A stretch of 64,000 nucleotides of DNA from Flaccisagitta enflata (Eukaryota; Chaetognatha; Sagittoidea; Aphragmophora): NCBI GenBank assembly GCA_965153355.1, contig OZ231127.1, positions 78,306,001-78,370,000 on the forward strand, written 5' to 3'. A program made the position numbers and the translations under genes. The notes under the pieces are model-generated. The model was not told the origin of the DNA. It searched no databases and saw only the letters and a list, made by a program, of their open reading frames with translations. Position 1 is the stretch's first letter. The number at the start of each line of letters is the position of its first letter. Of this stretch, positions 54,278-64,000 are shown one piece after another.

Positions 54278-55550
54278 AAAGAAATTAAAAAAAAGAACGA
54301 AATAAAAAAGAAACAAAAAACAAGAAAAAAGCAAAAAGCAAAAAGCAAAAAATAGAGCACAAAAATCACAAAGCTAGTGCTTCCCAATTTCAGAAACCAT
54401 CTCCGCCAATTAGTTTGCATGCAAACATACAAACGATCTCTTTGAATTCAAAATCGCTGCTTCGCATATATTTGTTTAAGAGTGAAAAATTCAAGCAAAT
54501 CGAAAGTAAAAGAGAAAGAAAAAAAAAAGGAAGAAAAAAAATGATTATCAAAGCGTAGTTGATCTGCAATTTTCCCCCCATCGCGATCAGCTTTTTTAAT
54601 CAACCGCACGCGACTCCTGAAAACCCATATTGGCGATGTATCAATAAGTCTGTCTGTAATACAGTCACTGACGTATTGTCTTTCCCATTTTCTTTCCAAG
54701 CTAAGGGGAAAAAAGAAAGAAAAGAATTAACCTGGAAAGAAAGATCAACATTGGGACTCTACAAAAACAAATTAGACTACGGAGCTCATGTCCCAGATTG
54801 GTCGTGACTAAAATAATGCCAACCTGGTTGTAGTAGCTGTGTTCATTGAAGACCAGTGCAGTGCTCTTCCAAAGTTCAGGCGTGGATAAAGTTGAGTATT
54901 CCCCCCGTGGGGGGGGGAGGAATAAAATCAAGGGGTTTGGAGATGGGGAAAGAATCACAAGCTTGTAAAAAAAATTGAAGATTTAACACTTTTGACACTT
55001 TTGACATCCATATAAAAAATCGCTTACTTAACTTCAGTATAAAAAATCGCATACTTGACATCAATATAAGATTTTTTTGAAGATTTGACATTATTGACAT
55101 TTTTGACACTTTTGATTACTACAACACAATTGAACACTATTTATACCTAATATATACTGTTTTATTGCTTTATGGGGAAGAAAATCATTTTGTAACGGGG
55201 AAGAAAATCAAAAGCAGGGGGAGAAGAAAATCAAAAGCAAGGGGGAGAAGAAAATCAAAAGCAGGGGGGGGGGAAGAAAATCCAAAGCCCCTCAATTATA
55301 TACACCCCTGCCAAAGTTAATCGTTCTTTTTCATGTGCAACGTTAGTAGCCAGTTTAAGATGGTATTTCTATACGTACATAGGTTTTTAGTCGCGTGCTA
55401 CGCGACTCTACGCCCCGACATATGTGCGCAAAAAATATTGCGTCTGTCTACATAAAACATGATTCACTATCTAAAAAACAAAAACTCTCACAACTTTGAA
55501 CTAACTTCACTTTTGTTCCCATCAATGAATACTTGTCAATTATTTGTACT
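54278..55550. other. Non-coding stretch with element fragments
   Basis: A truncated Helentron-like head (AGTCGCG-TGCTA-CGCGACT) at about 55387-55415 and short GGGAGAAGAAAATCAAAAGC repeats at about 55195-55290. No gene recognised. Confidence 0.5.
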
Positions 55551-55551
55551 T

Positions 55552-55682
55552 TTGTTTCAAAGGCAAGGGAAAGACCCACACCGATGTTGCTCGAGTATTT
55601 CGAAAAACCCTGTCTGGATATGAGGCGCTGACGGAGGCATTGCAGGATCAAGGGTCCAACTCTTTACATGACTATGGATTAA
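55552..55682 (+). CDS. Possible exon, unknown product
   Basis: After an acceptor-like TTTGTTTCAAAG an open frame of about 43 codons contains DVARVFRKTLSGYEALTEAL with helix-like, GC-richer coding character. It runs into TTAA at 55679-55682, where a MITE begins. No family recognised. Confidence 0.35.
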
Positions 55683-55993
55683 CAGTCAGTGGACAAAACA
55701 CTTTAGGTATATATATCATACAATTGATTTTAATTTAACATACTGGTCACAAACAAAATGTTATATACAACAATCAATTGCTCAAATTACAGCCGGCTGT
55801 AATAAACAAAATGTTGTACGCAACAACTGGTTGTTAAAATTACAGCCAGCTGTATTGCTACAATTTTGTTATATTATAGCTGGGTGTAATTTCAACTGCT
55901 ATTTGTTGCATACAATATTTTGTTTACTATCAGTATGTTAAATCAAAGTCAACCTTATGATATATATAACTAAGATGTCTTGTCCACTGACTG
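55683..55993. mobile_element. MITE, CAGTC family, copy 2 (4-bp TSD TTAA)
   Basis: Ends CAGTCAGTGGACA and TGTCCACTGACTG are perfect inverted repeats with TTAA on both sides (55679-55682 and 55994-55997). The interior matches 1329-1612. The TTAA target alone would suggest piggyBac, but sister copies have TCCA and TAGA. Confidence 0.88.
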
Positions 55994-55996
55994 TTA

Positions 55997-56218
55997 ATGG
56001 CCCCCAAAAATTTAAGAAATAGGTGTATACTTTCTCAAGACTCATTTGACTTATGCCTATCCGCTTTGTCGATTATATATTATAAGCACAGAACTTCCGT
56101 TTCTCGCTACACCCTTGAACTCGGCACCTCGCCAGCTTACGACAAATGGAACAATATCCCTCACTATACCCAAACCGAGAAATGTGGAAAAGGGCCTTAT
56201 CAGGATCGAGTCAATTAA
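55997..56218 (+). CDS. Possible continuation of the 55552 frame
   Basis: An open frame starts at ATG in the right-hand duplication and ends at TAA, with stretches such as SFDLCLSALSIIYYKHRTS. Removing the MITE and one TTAA in silico joins it in phase with 55552-55682. Too little evidence for a firm gene call. Confidence 0.3.
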   Translation: MAPKNLRNRCILSQDSFDLCLSALSIIYYKHRTSVSRYTLELGTSPAYDKWNNIPHYTQTEKCGKGPYQDRVN

Positions 56219-56299
56219 AAACGCTACCATTACTCATTTTTCACACATAGATTTGGCGCGTTTGTGGGATTCGATCGCGTGGCGTACGCCACCAGTTCA

Positions 56300-56525
56300 A
56301 TTCCGCGCCATCATTTCATCGTCATTTCACGCCAACAGTTCATCAACTGCGCCAACATTCTATCGTCATTTTACGCCACCAGTTCATCAACTGCGCCAAC
56401 ATTTCATCGTCATTTTACGCCACCCGTTCATCAACTGCGCCAACATTTCATCGTTATTTTACGCCACCAGTTCATCAACTGCGCCAACATTTCATCGTCA
56501 TTTTACGCCAGCATATCATCATCAT
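56300..56525. repeat. About 44-bp minisatellite
   Basis: Units contain GCGCCAACATTTCATCGTCA and ACGCCACCAGTTCATCAACT; four to five copies. Confidence 0.88.
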
Positions 56526-56559
56526 TTTGCGTCAACAATCATTTGATATTTTGCGCCAA

Positions 56560-57673
56560 TGCCACATCAATTAACAATTGTATCTCAGTGACTCAGTGAC
56601 TCAGTCTCATTCTCTCTTTTCTCGACACCATCATCAATTTCATATCAAAAATCCCTTTCCTGCCACCTCCCCTTCTCGTTTTTTCCCTTCTCGTTTTTTC
56701 ATCGATCAAAATTTCCAAAAAATCATTGTAAAAAATGCATAAAAACTCAAACGCCGTCCGTATCAGTGGTGGTGGGGGGAGTATCCTGATTGCGATCGTC
56801 CTCGTTATTTATTTCATCCTCAACATTTCGGCACAAAAGTAAGATTAACTTGACATTGATTGGGCTGGATGAGTGTTAGGGAATTACATAAAGATATGGA
56901 TATGAATAAGTTTGTTTTTTTTTGTCATTGACAAATTGATATATGTGAAACAAAAAAAAAACTCGGGTTGACAAAATTATGATAATACAGTGAATAACGA
57001 TCTTGTAAGTTTTAGCGGCTTTGACTGCACCCATGGACTCATGTAAAGAGGTCTTTGAAGGTCCTTATGTAGGACTGAGAAGTCTGTCTGACTCATTTCT
57101 ATTTAGAACAAATGTTCGAAACAAAACAGAGAAACATGGCAATACGCAAAAATGGAAAACACTAATTCTAAATCATTTCTTGCTGATTAGGATGAATTTT
57201 GCTTATTGATTCATTGGCTAACCAACGAAAAACATTTGTCAGAGCTCTCGGACTTAGATTAGCTGTTGGACTTGAAATTGGGTCTGAAGGTCCTATGCAT
57301 TTTACCCCCTACATCCATGGCTGCATCAAGATACAAGATTGAACACTGTTTTTTTGGAAATGTGCTTCATTAATCACGCTCTCACCAAGCCTCTGCTTAT
57401 TTCCATTCATCATTCCCAAATAAACAGTTTTAAAAATTAAGAAAAATACCCTCACGGAATAAATACAGTAGATGTCGTCTAGACTTGGAAGTACGGGGGA
57501 GCTCATAACCTCAGCATCAGTACAGTGAGGGGACTGATATTTTGTTGGTGTAATGTAGAGACCCTAAGGGGTTGACGATGAGGTATGGTATTGTCACATG
57601 AAACACCTTACAAAAAAACTTTTTAGTATGGAAAATGTTTAGGATCAGTCACTTTTATGGCAGAATTTCAGCT
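56560..57673. other. Non-coding stretch
   Basis: No exon-like frame or clear element before the 5' LTR. Confidence 0.45.
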
Positions 57674-58165
57674 TGTGGGCTCTCAATAGAGTCCATCCTT
57701 TTACCTTCAATCATCAATCTCATTTGCATATTGCAGTCTCCTCTCTTATGATTAATACCCTTGTCCACGCATGCTCAATTACTGTTATTCTCCTTTCCCC
57801 TTTCTCTCCTATGTCCTACATGAGGGGTGTCATATTACATTGTCACGTTTCCTCTCCTATATTGGCTCATTGCAAAGTGATGTAGCTACCTCTTAATGCA
57901 TATCATGTATTTCACCCTGACTGCTGTTATATCCTTGGAACTGATGTAGATTTGACTGGTGAGGGAAGGGTAAGAAATATAACCCCTTCAGAAGGCTGCT
58001 CAGACTATACACACGTCTCTCGGTGCCTTACCGTTTCGGTGCGTATTACTAGATGACGCAATGTTCAGTTACGATCCGGTCCCGACCTATGATCACACCC
58101 GCGGAAAAACTGTTTAGCCAGCCAATGGCGATTATCTATGATGAGCCCGGCGAACTATATTCCAG
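57674..58165 (+). repeat. 5' LTR
   Basis: Starts TGTGGGCTCTCAATAGAGTC. About the first 340 bp match 63259-63600 almost exactly; the rest matches only in patches such as TTCAGTTACGATCCG and TAGCCAGC. The right end is not precisely determinable. Confidence 0.75.
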
Positions 58166-58269
58166 CGCAATTAACCCCTATTGACGCGCCGTGCGCTGCT
58201 GAAGCTAAGCTGACTAATCACCAGGTTGGAGTCAAAAGTCAGTCTGACAAGAAGGCCAAAGTGAAAAAT

Positions 58270-58390
58270 CGGATATCTGTTCCAACCTGTCTGAGAGGTT
58301 GATCAGAAGAGAAGCTGGTAAACCAGAAATCTGCAACAACTTGTCTGAGAAGTTGTTCAGAAGAGAAGCCGGTGAACCGGAACAATTCAA
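58270..58390 (+). repeat. About 57-bp direct repeat in the leader
   Basis: Two copies carrying GTCTGAGA(G/A)GTTG, TCAGAAGAGAAGC and GGT(A/G)AACC, within the untranslated leader of the retrotransposon. Confidence 0.7.
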
Positions 58391-58470
58391 TGGCCAGCGC
58401 CACGCACTCACTCAGTGAACTTCGTGGCACTTGCCCCGCTCTATAGGTGATCCCGCATTGATCTCGCCCA

Positions 58471-59525
58471 ATGAACAACCAAAGAACAGCTACACGTTCA
58501 CAGTCAGAAGCTGATCCAAATCTACTAGCAGCACCATTAACATCATTCCGCAGACGCCGTTCTCCGACTCGAGATCAAAGACTTGCATCACCAAATCATT
58601 GTGAAGAAGAAGAGGGACTTATCTTCACATTCCCAGAAGCCGAAAACATGGGTGACCCAAACAACTCTGTTCAGCGGCGCTACAAGGCGTCAGAGTCTCC
58701 AGCCGAAAACCAGAACTCCCGGCCTTCGACCCCAAAAACGTCGACATCTGGTTGAAGCGCATTGACAACGCTTATCGACGAGCAGGCGTCACTGAGCCAA
58801 AGGACAAATTTGCTTTTATTGAAACAAAATTTTTGGTGGACGCCGACCCAAGAATTAACAAGTTTCTCTACGGCGAGGGGACTGCGGATGAATGGACGGC
58901 TTTCGAGGCCTACCTCCGCGGCAGATACGGCCGAACAAAAGCTCAACAAGCAGCAGTCATTCTTGACGGTTTCCAAAGAGACGGGAAATTACCATCGGAG
59001 ATGTTTGCGGCCATCAAGGAAAAGATTGGCTCAATTACGGTGGATGACATCGTGAAAGAAATGGTCCTGAGAGAACTACCAACAGATGTCAGACGGACCA
59101 TCCACGACAAAGTCAAAGACGCAGATGACGCCGAAACTGTTAAACTAGCTGACCAGTACTTTGACAGAAACGGAAAACCTATCCACCAAGCCCCAAGCTT
59201 GCAAGTCAGCGTTATCAATGACGTCCCTGATCCCATCGATACTGACGGCGAAGACGAGGTCAACGCCATCAACCACCGTTTCCCAAAGGGCAACCGATGG
59301 ACCCGTCCTCGACAAGGCCAAAAGCCTATGAAGACAATAAAAACTGAAGCACCCGAATCGGCACCAAAGGTTGTGAAAGCAAATCCAAACTACCCAGTCA
59401 AGAAAAGCGACAATCTTTGCCAAGCCCACTTCAGGTTTGGTGACAAGGCCCGCTACTGCGAAGTCAGCTGCTCCAGATTTGATGAACAACGCTTCCCGGG
59501 AAACGGGCAGGCGGGCCAGAAATAA
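58471..59525 (+). pseudogene. Gag, frame-broken
   Basis: A first frame from ATG 58471 stops at 58755. The main Gag frame is open from about 58710 to TAA 59525 in another register. It encodes the capsid-like region (DIWLKRIDNAYRRAG) and near the end the C-X2-H-X9-C-X3-C knuckle (CQAH...CEVSC). Either a short indel near 58700 split one Gag or the first frame is a separate leader peptide. Confidence 0.8.
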
Positions 59526-59526
59526 A

Positions 59527-60724
59527 TGCCGCACTGCCCCGCGAATCACAAGACGGCTCAAAGCTTCTTTTTGCCATTGACGCAATCGACAATACTCGTT
59601 GGCTTATAGATGGCGGCGCAGCATGGTCAATAATCCCGCCAACACCACAGCAACGCGCTGCTGGCCCCAATGCTTGGCGACTTCAAGCAGCCAACGGTTC
59701 AGAAATTTTGTGTTATGGGCTTACAGACCGAGATGTTTGTATTGGTGATCGTAGATTTTCATTTTCCTTCATTGTTGCCGATGTCCGCCAACCAATCCTA
59801 GGAGCGGATTTTCTCTCTCATTTTTACCTTGCTCCCAATCACCACGATAAATGCCTTATTGATCTGTCTGATTGCTCAACAATACCTGTGCGTATCAACA
59901 ACAATACGCAAGCAAACGATTTTAGCAAAATCAACCATGTCAGCCAAGGGCAGGACCCTTTCCTAAAACTCCTTGAGAGTTACCCTGAACTGTCAACTCC
60001 ATCCTTCAAGCCAAAGGATGTGGCACACGGTGTCCAACACCACATACCTACAAACTGCCGCCCAATTCAGTCAAAGGTGAGACCTCTCAATCCGGAGAAG
60101 CTTGCAATCGCCAAACAAGAGTTTGAAAAGCTGGTCAAATTGGGCATCTGTTACAGAGGCAAAAGCGAGTGGGCATCCCCGCTAATGGTCGCCCCAAAAC
60201 CCGGTGGAGGTTGGCGAGTTTGTGGCGACTATCGCCGCCTAAACACCGCTACAATTGATGACAAATACCCAGTTAAGTCCCTGGCAGACTTCAACGCCAA
60301 CCTTTGCGGAAAAAAGATTTTTTCAAAGATCGATCTTCTGAAGGGCTACCATCAAATCCCTGTAGCTCCTGGGGACATTGGAAAGACCGCAGTTATCACC
60401 CCATTTGGGTTGTACATCTTCCCTTGCTGCCCGTTTGGCTTAAAAAACGCGGGACAAGACTTTCAAAGGCTGATGGATGAGGTCCTGGGTGACCTTCCAT
60501 TTTGCTACATGTATTTGGACGATATCCTTGTCTTCTCAAACACACCAGAAGAGCACCTGGATCACTTAAGGCAGATTTTTGATCTCTTGTCTGCAAATGG
60601 GCTGGTTGTCAATCGGCCAAAGTGCATCCTTGGTGTGACAGAGCTAGACTTTCTTGGCTTCCGCGTCAATCAGGAGGGCGTCACTCCGCTGCCCGAGAAA
60701 GTCGAGGCGAAGTCGAGGCGATAA
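59527..60724 (+). pseudogene. Protease and reverse transcriptase, first segment
   Basis: This frame lies at -1 relative to Gag. The protease reads LIDGGAAWSIIP where DTG or DSG is expected, so the catalytic triplet is altered, then ILGADFL. RT follows with WRVCGDYRRLN, FSKIDLLKGYHQIPV and the catalytic YLDD (about 60511-60522). An 11-bp tandem duplication at 60699-60720 throws the frame off shortly before the stop. Confidence 0.88.
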
Positions 60725-60912
60725 GGGCCACTAAGGCACCAACCACTGTAAAGGAACTGCAACGTTTCAACGGCATGGTTGGCTACTACCGCAAGCACAT
60801 TCGCCATGCAGCCCATCATATGGACTTCCTGTTTGAAGCCCTGAAAGGGAAGCCCAAAAAGCTGAAGTGGACACCAGAGTGTGAGAGCTCCTTCAAAGCA
60901 ATCAAAGGCTGA
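60700..60912 (+). pseudogene. RT C-terminal (thumb/connection) segment
   Basis: The next frame carries VKELQRFNGMVGYYRKHI, the conserved RT connection motif, and then hits a stop at 60910-60912 beside what looks like a one-base insertion in AAAGGCTGAAG. Confidence 0.85.
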
Positions 60913-62425
60913 AGCACTGGCCAATGCAGCAATGCTGCGCCATCCTCGTCCAAACGCTGCCTTAGCCATGACAACAGATGCATCAAACGTCGCCATGGGT
61001 GCTGTTCTGGAGCAAAGAGGTCCAAACGGTTGGGAACCTCTAGGGTTCTTCAGCGCTAGACTAAAAAACAACGAACAAAGGTGGCCGCCTTTTGACCGGG
61101 AACTCCTTGCAGCTTTTCGATCAATCCGTCACTTCCATCATATGGTGGAGGGTCGACGATTTACGCTGTACACCGATCATCAGTCACTTGTTCCTGCTCT
61201 CTCAAAAAAGACTGAGCCACACACGGCACGTCAAACATACCAACTGTCTGGTATTGCCGAATACACGACTGACATAAGATACATCGAAGGCAAAGCCAAT
61301 GTTGTGGCAGACGCGTTGTCCCGCCCAAATGAAACAGAAGTACATGTGTTCTTGATTGCGATGGTTGACGCAGGCATCACAACCCAGCTTGGTCCAGGCC
61401 ACAAGGTTCACTTGACCAAAACAATCACAACACCATCGTCAAGCATCAAGAAACCTATTCCGAGCGAAAAACTGGAGGATCTAAATCAATCAATCAACTC
61501 CATAGTCTCTCTGGGCATTGACTTTGAAGAGATGGCACGCGATCAGCCTCTAGACCCGGATTTTACTCGCGTCTCACGCGATCCAAATTCTGGAATATCA
61601 TTCCGAAAAGTTCCAATGGGTCCATACCACCTGCACGTAGATGTCTCCAATGGCCCTGCTCGTCCATTTGTTCCATTTACCTGGAGAAGACGCGTCTTTG
61701 ATGCTATTCACGGCCTTGGTCACCCTGGCATTGAAAGAACAAGACAGATGTTTTGCGAAAAATTTGTCTGGCCATCAATCCGCGCTGATACAGCAAAATG
61801 GTCTCGTGAATGTGTGCACTGTCAAAGAGCCAAGGTGCGACGTCACGTTGTCCCAGAAAGTGGCGAATTCATTGTCCCAAACAGACGCTTTGCGCACCTA
61901 CATGCGGACCTCACTAAGATGCCCGAATCTAACGGATACTGCTATCTGTTGACAATCATTGACCGGTTTACGCGATGGCCAACGGCAATCCCACTGAAGG
62001 ACACCACAACAGAAACCATCATTGACGCAATCACGCATGGCTGGATAGCCTCATTTGGTGTCCCTAAAGCAATTACAACCGACCGTGGGTCACAATTTAC
62101 TTCTGCATTGTGGAAGCAACTTTGCCACACATGGGGCATTGTGGCCCACCTTACAACGTCATACCATCCTGAGGCCAATGGCTTGGTGGAAAGATTTCAC
62201 AGAAGACTCAAGGAATCACTCAAAGCCCAGTGTGGCGAGGACAGTACAGAATGGTTTTTGCGCCTTCCAATGGCACTCCTGGCCCTCCGAACTACTCTCA
62301 AACCTGATGTGGGCTCCTCCCCAGCAGAGTTGGTTTACGGCGAAGGTCTGGCAGTTCGAGGGGAATTGCTCCCAGATGTAACCTTTGTGGAAGAAGACTT
62401 GACACAGCAGCATGGCGCATGCTGA
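60913..62425 (+). pseudogene. RNase H and integrase
   Basis: RNase H shows TTDAS, DREL and YTDHQSL. Integrase shows the zinc finger HGLGH...CVHC and a DD35E core with D in HADLT (about 61915), D in TTDRG (62081-62083) and E in NGLVERF (62189-62191), with exactly 35 residues between the last two. The frame ends at TGA 62425 where another shift appears to have occurred; related coding character continues in the +1 register. Confidence 0.9.
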
Positions 62426-63258
62426 AACTTAGTGTCGAGAAGTTGAAAGGCATGCTCAGCCAACACCAGCAACAACATCCACACATATTCGTCAACCACT
62501 TTTCTTGCCCTGACCAACCTCAAGGATACGCCCATGTTTTTTGTAGACGTGGGGGACATATGCATCTCCTCTTCATTTAACCTTCGTAGGCCCCTTCAGG
62601 TAGAATCTGTGCTGAGACTGGCCTTCCCAACGTCCACCTGCCAGGACGTGGAGTGAGCGAAAATAACCCCTTGGCCGCATCAAACAACACGGCATGTGTG
62701 GACCTCACGAGGACACAAACAATGGAAATAGCAGCCCCTTCACACGCCAGTGCTCCATGGCCTCGCAGCATAGCAGCGTCCGCTTGTCTCCGCGAGCTCC
62801 AGAGCCTCTAGGCCAACCATCACAGTCTAGGAGAAATCGGCGCAGAGGCGCCCACATTGCGGTGCACAGCATTCATCAGCATCCTCAATGTTTCAAAAGC
62901 GGGAACAACAGTCCCAGTCCCCATGTAAGTCATGTCTCTGTGACTAGTGGCTCCGGGCTGGCAGGGACCCTACAGTGGGCGCCACCAGCGGACTCCAAGC
63001 CTCGCGCCCTGCCGAATGCAGCCTCCCGACAACCCTCAGGCGCCGTAACACGCCCGGGGCGCGCTGGGTGGCCACCCGCCTCAATGACAATTCAGCTTCC
63101 CTACTCAGCAGTGACACCTCATCCTCGTCGGTGCAGCGCGCGTCCGGCAAAGAGAATAGCAGAGCCCAGAGTATGGCCCCTCTCTCTCAGCCATCTTGAA
63201 AGCCCATCTCACGTGTGAAGGCGTTTTCTCCCAAGTGCAACAAAAACGCGTCTGGGCG
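62426..63258 (+). other. 3' tail of the retrotransposon, decayed
   Basis: Short stretches after 62419 resemble the end of the Pol frame (KLSVEKLKGM), then stops accumulate. The remainder to the LTR is GC-rich and has no intact gene; no envelope-like frame was seen. Confidence 0.6.
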
Positions 63259-63725
63259 TGTGATCTCAATAGAGTCCATCCTTTTACAGCTAATCATCAA
63301 TCTCATTTGCATATTGCAGTCTCCTCTCTTATGATTAATACCCTTGTCCTCGCATGCTCAATTACTGTTATTCTCCTTTCCCCTTTCTCTCCTATGTCCT
63401 ACATGAGGTCAATCACGTTACATTGTCACGTTTCCTCTCCTATATTGTCTCATTGCAAAGTGATGTAGCTACCTCTTAATGCATATCATGTATTTCACCC
63501 TGACTGCTCTTATATCCTTGGAACTGATGTAGATTCAACTGGTGAGGGAAGGGTAAGAAATATAACCCCTTCAAAAGGCTGCTCAGACTATACACACGCC
63601 TCTATCTATTAACTTGCGAGTTCATAGATGAAAGACTCAAGTATTCAGTTACGATCCGAGTCCCGGCTTATAGTCACGGAAGAGCTACCTAGCCAGCTAG
63701 TAGCGTTATCTACAAGCATATTACT
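63259..63725 (+). repeat. 3' LTR
   Basis: Starts TGTGATCTCAATAGAGTCC and matches the 5' LTR closely to about 63600, then only in patches to TAGCCAGC and TTATCTA near 63700-63712. Confidence 0.75.
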
Positions 63726-64000
63726 CAGGTGTGCCAAATAGAGGTGATGTCCGATTTCGACATTGTAACACTAACTGAAGATGGGAATTTCGATTTCAAG
63801 ACAATCACCTTTTCCTTTTTTCTAAATTTTATGAGGACCCATTATTTCTTACGATCGAAATCGATAATATGTCTGCACTCTTTGTTTGTCAAGAAACATA
63901 TATAACATATATCATGCTCAAAGAAATACCACTCTACAGTTATGGACTTTTGATATGATGGAACTAAGTAAGCTGCTGTTCGGTTTTACACCTCATGGTG
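63726..64000. other. Non-coding stretch
   Basis: No gene or clear repeat is visible. Confidence 0.4.

Larger units (their letters stand above)
57674..63725 (+). mobile_element. Ty3/gypsy LTR retrotransposon, CsRn1-like, degenerate
   Basis: Order is LTR, leader, Gag, protease, RT, RNase H, integrase, tail, LTR. The Gag C-X2-H-X9-C-X3-C knuckle, instead of the usual CCHC, is the mark of the CsRn1 group known from flukes and insects. The coding region is broken by frame changes near 58700, 60710, 60908 and 62420, so no complete polyprotein is made. A possible primer site (AGGTGATCCCG near 58448) resembles a tRNA-Trp end but would imply an unusually long LTR. No target duplication was found around the LTRs. 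Confidence 0.9.

Noticed and set aside
56046-56599. Frames of 111-166 residues
   Set aside because: Their second halves are translations of the 44-bp minisatellite, and they overlap each other.
62430-63250. Envelope-like gene in the retrotransposon tail
   Set aside because: Frames are short and overlapping, without signal peptide or membrane segments; decayed Pol end and 3' leader are the simpler reading.

Overview
This window is intron-rich, repeat-saturated animal nuclear DNA, most likely from an invertebrate whose lineage I cannot name. The evidence is split genes with phase-compatible GT-AG (and one GC-AG) introns, a CD225/dispanin gene, DNA-transposon MITEs, a CsRn1-like Ty3/gypsy retrotransposon, and long microsatellites. 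Nothing bacterial (operons, ribosome binding sites, CRISPR) was seen. No rRNA or convincing tRNA gene was found.

Layout: (1) 1.6-8.0 kb, minus strand: five phase-compatible exons of a gene of unknown function that runs out of the window on the left. (2) 10.35-27.64 kb, minus strand: an 11-exon gene for an HxxxD-type (condensation-fold, CoA-dependent) acyltransferase of about 456 residues, spread over 17 kb by transposons and satellites. Its introns hold three tandem arrays whose monomers are copies of this gene's own splice-site regions. (3) 28-39 kb: repeats only (nested Helentron-like elements, mariner-type MITEs, microsatellites, minisatellites). (4) 39.2-40.6 kb, plus strand: a CD225/dispanin membrane-protein gene with two PPxY motifs, interrupted inside the coding sequence by a 608-bp TA-flanked MITE. 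(5) 41-55 kb: mostly Helentron-like elements, a 300-bp hAT-type MITE with a perfect 8-bp duplication, a 0.7-kb polypyrimidine tract and a 0.55-kb G-rich tract. (6) 55.5-56.2 kb, plus strand: a possible short coding region also split by a MITE. (7) 57.7-63.7 kb, plus strand: a degenerate CsRn1-like Ty3/gypsy element with Gag, protease, RT, RNase H, integrase and two LTRs.

The two strongest unexplained patterns are the amplified exon-edge arrays inside the acyltransferase gene, and a dispersed element family (about 20 copies or fragments here) whose terminal hairpin keeps its pairing while its stem sequence changes. Both were read by eye; alignments and RNA-seq would test them.
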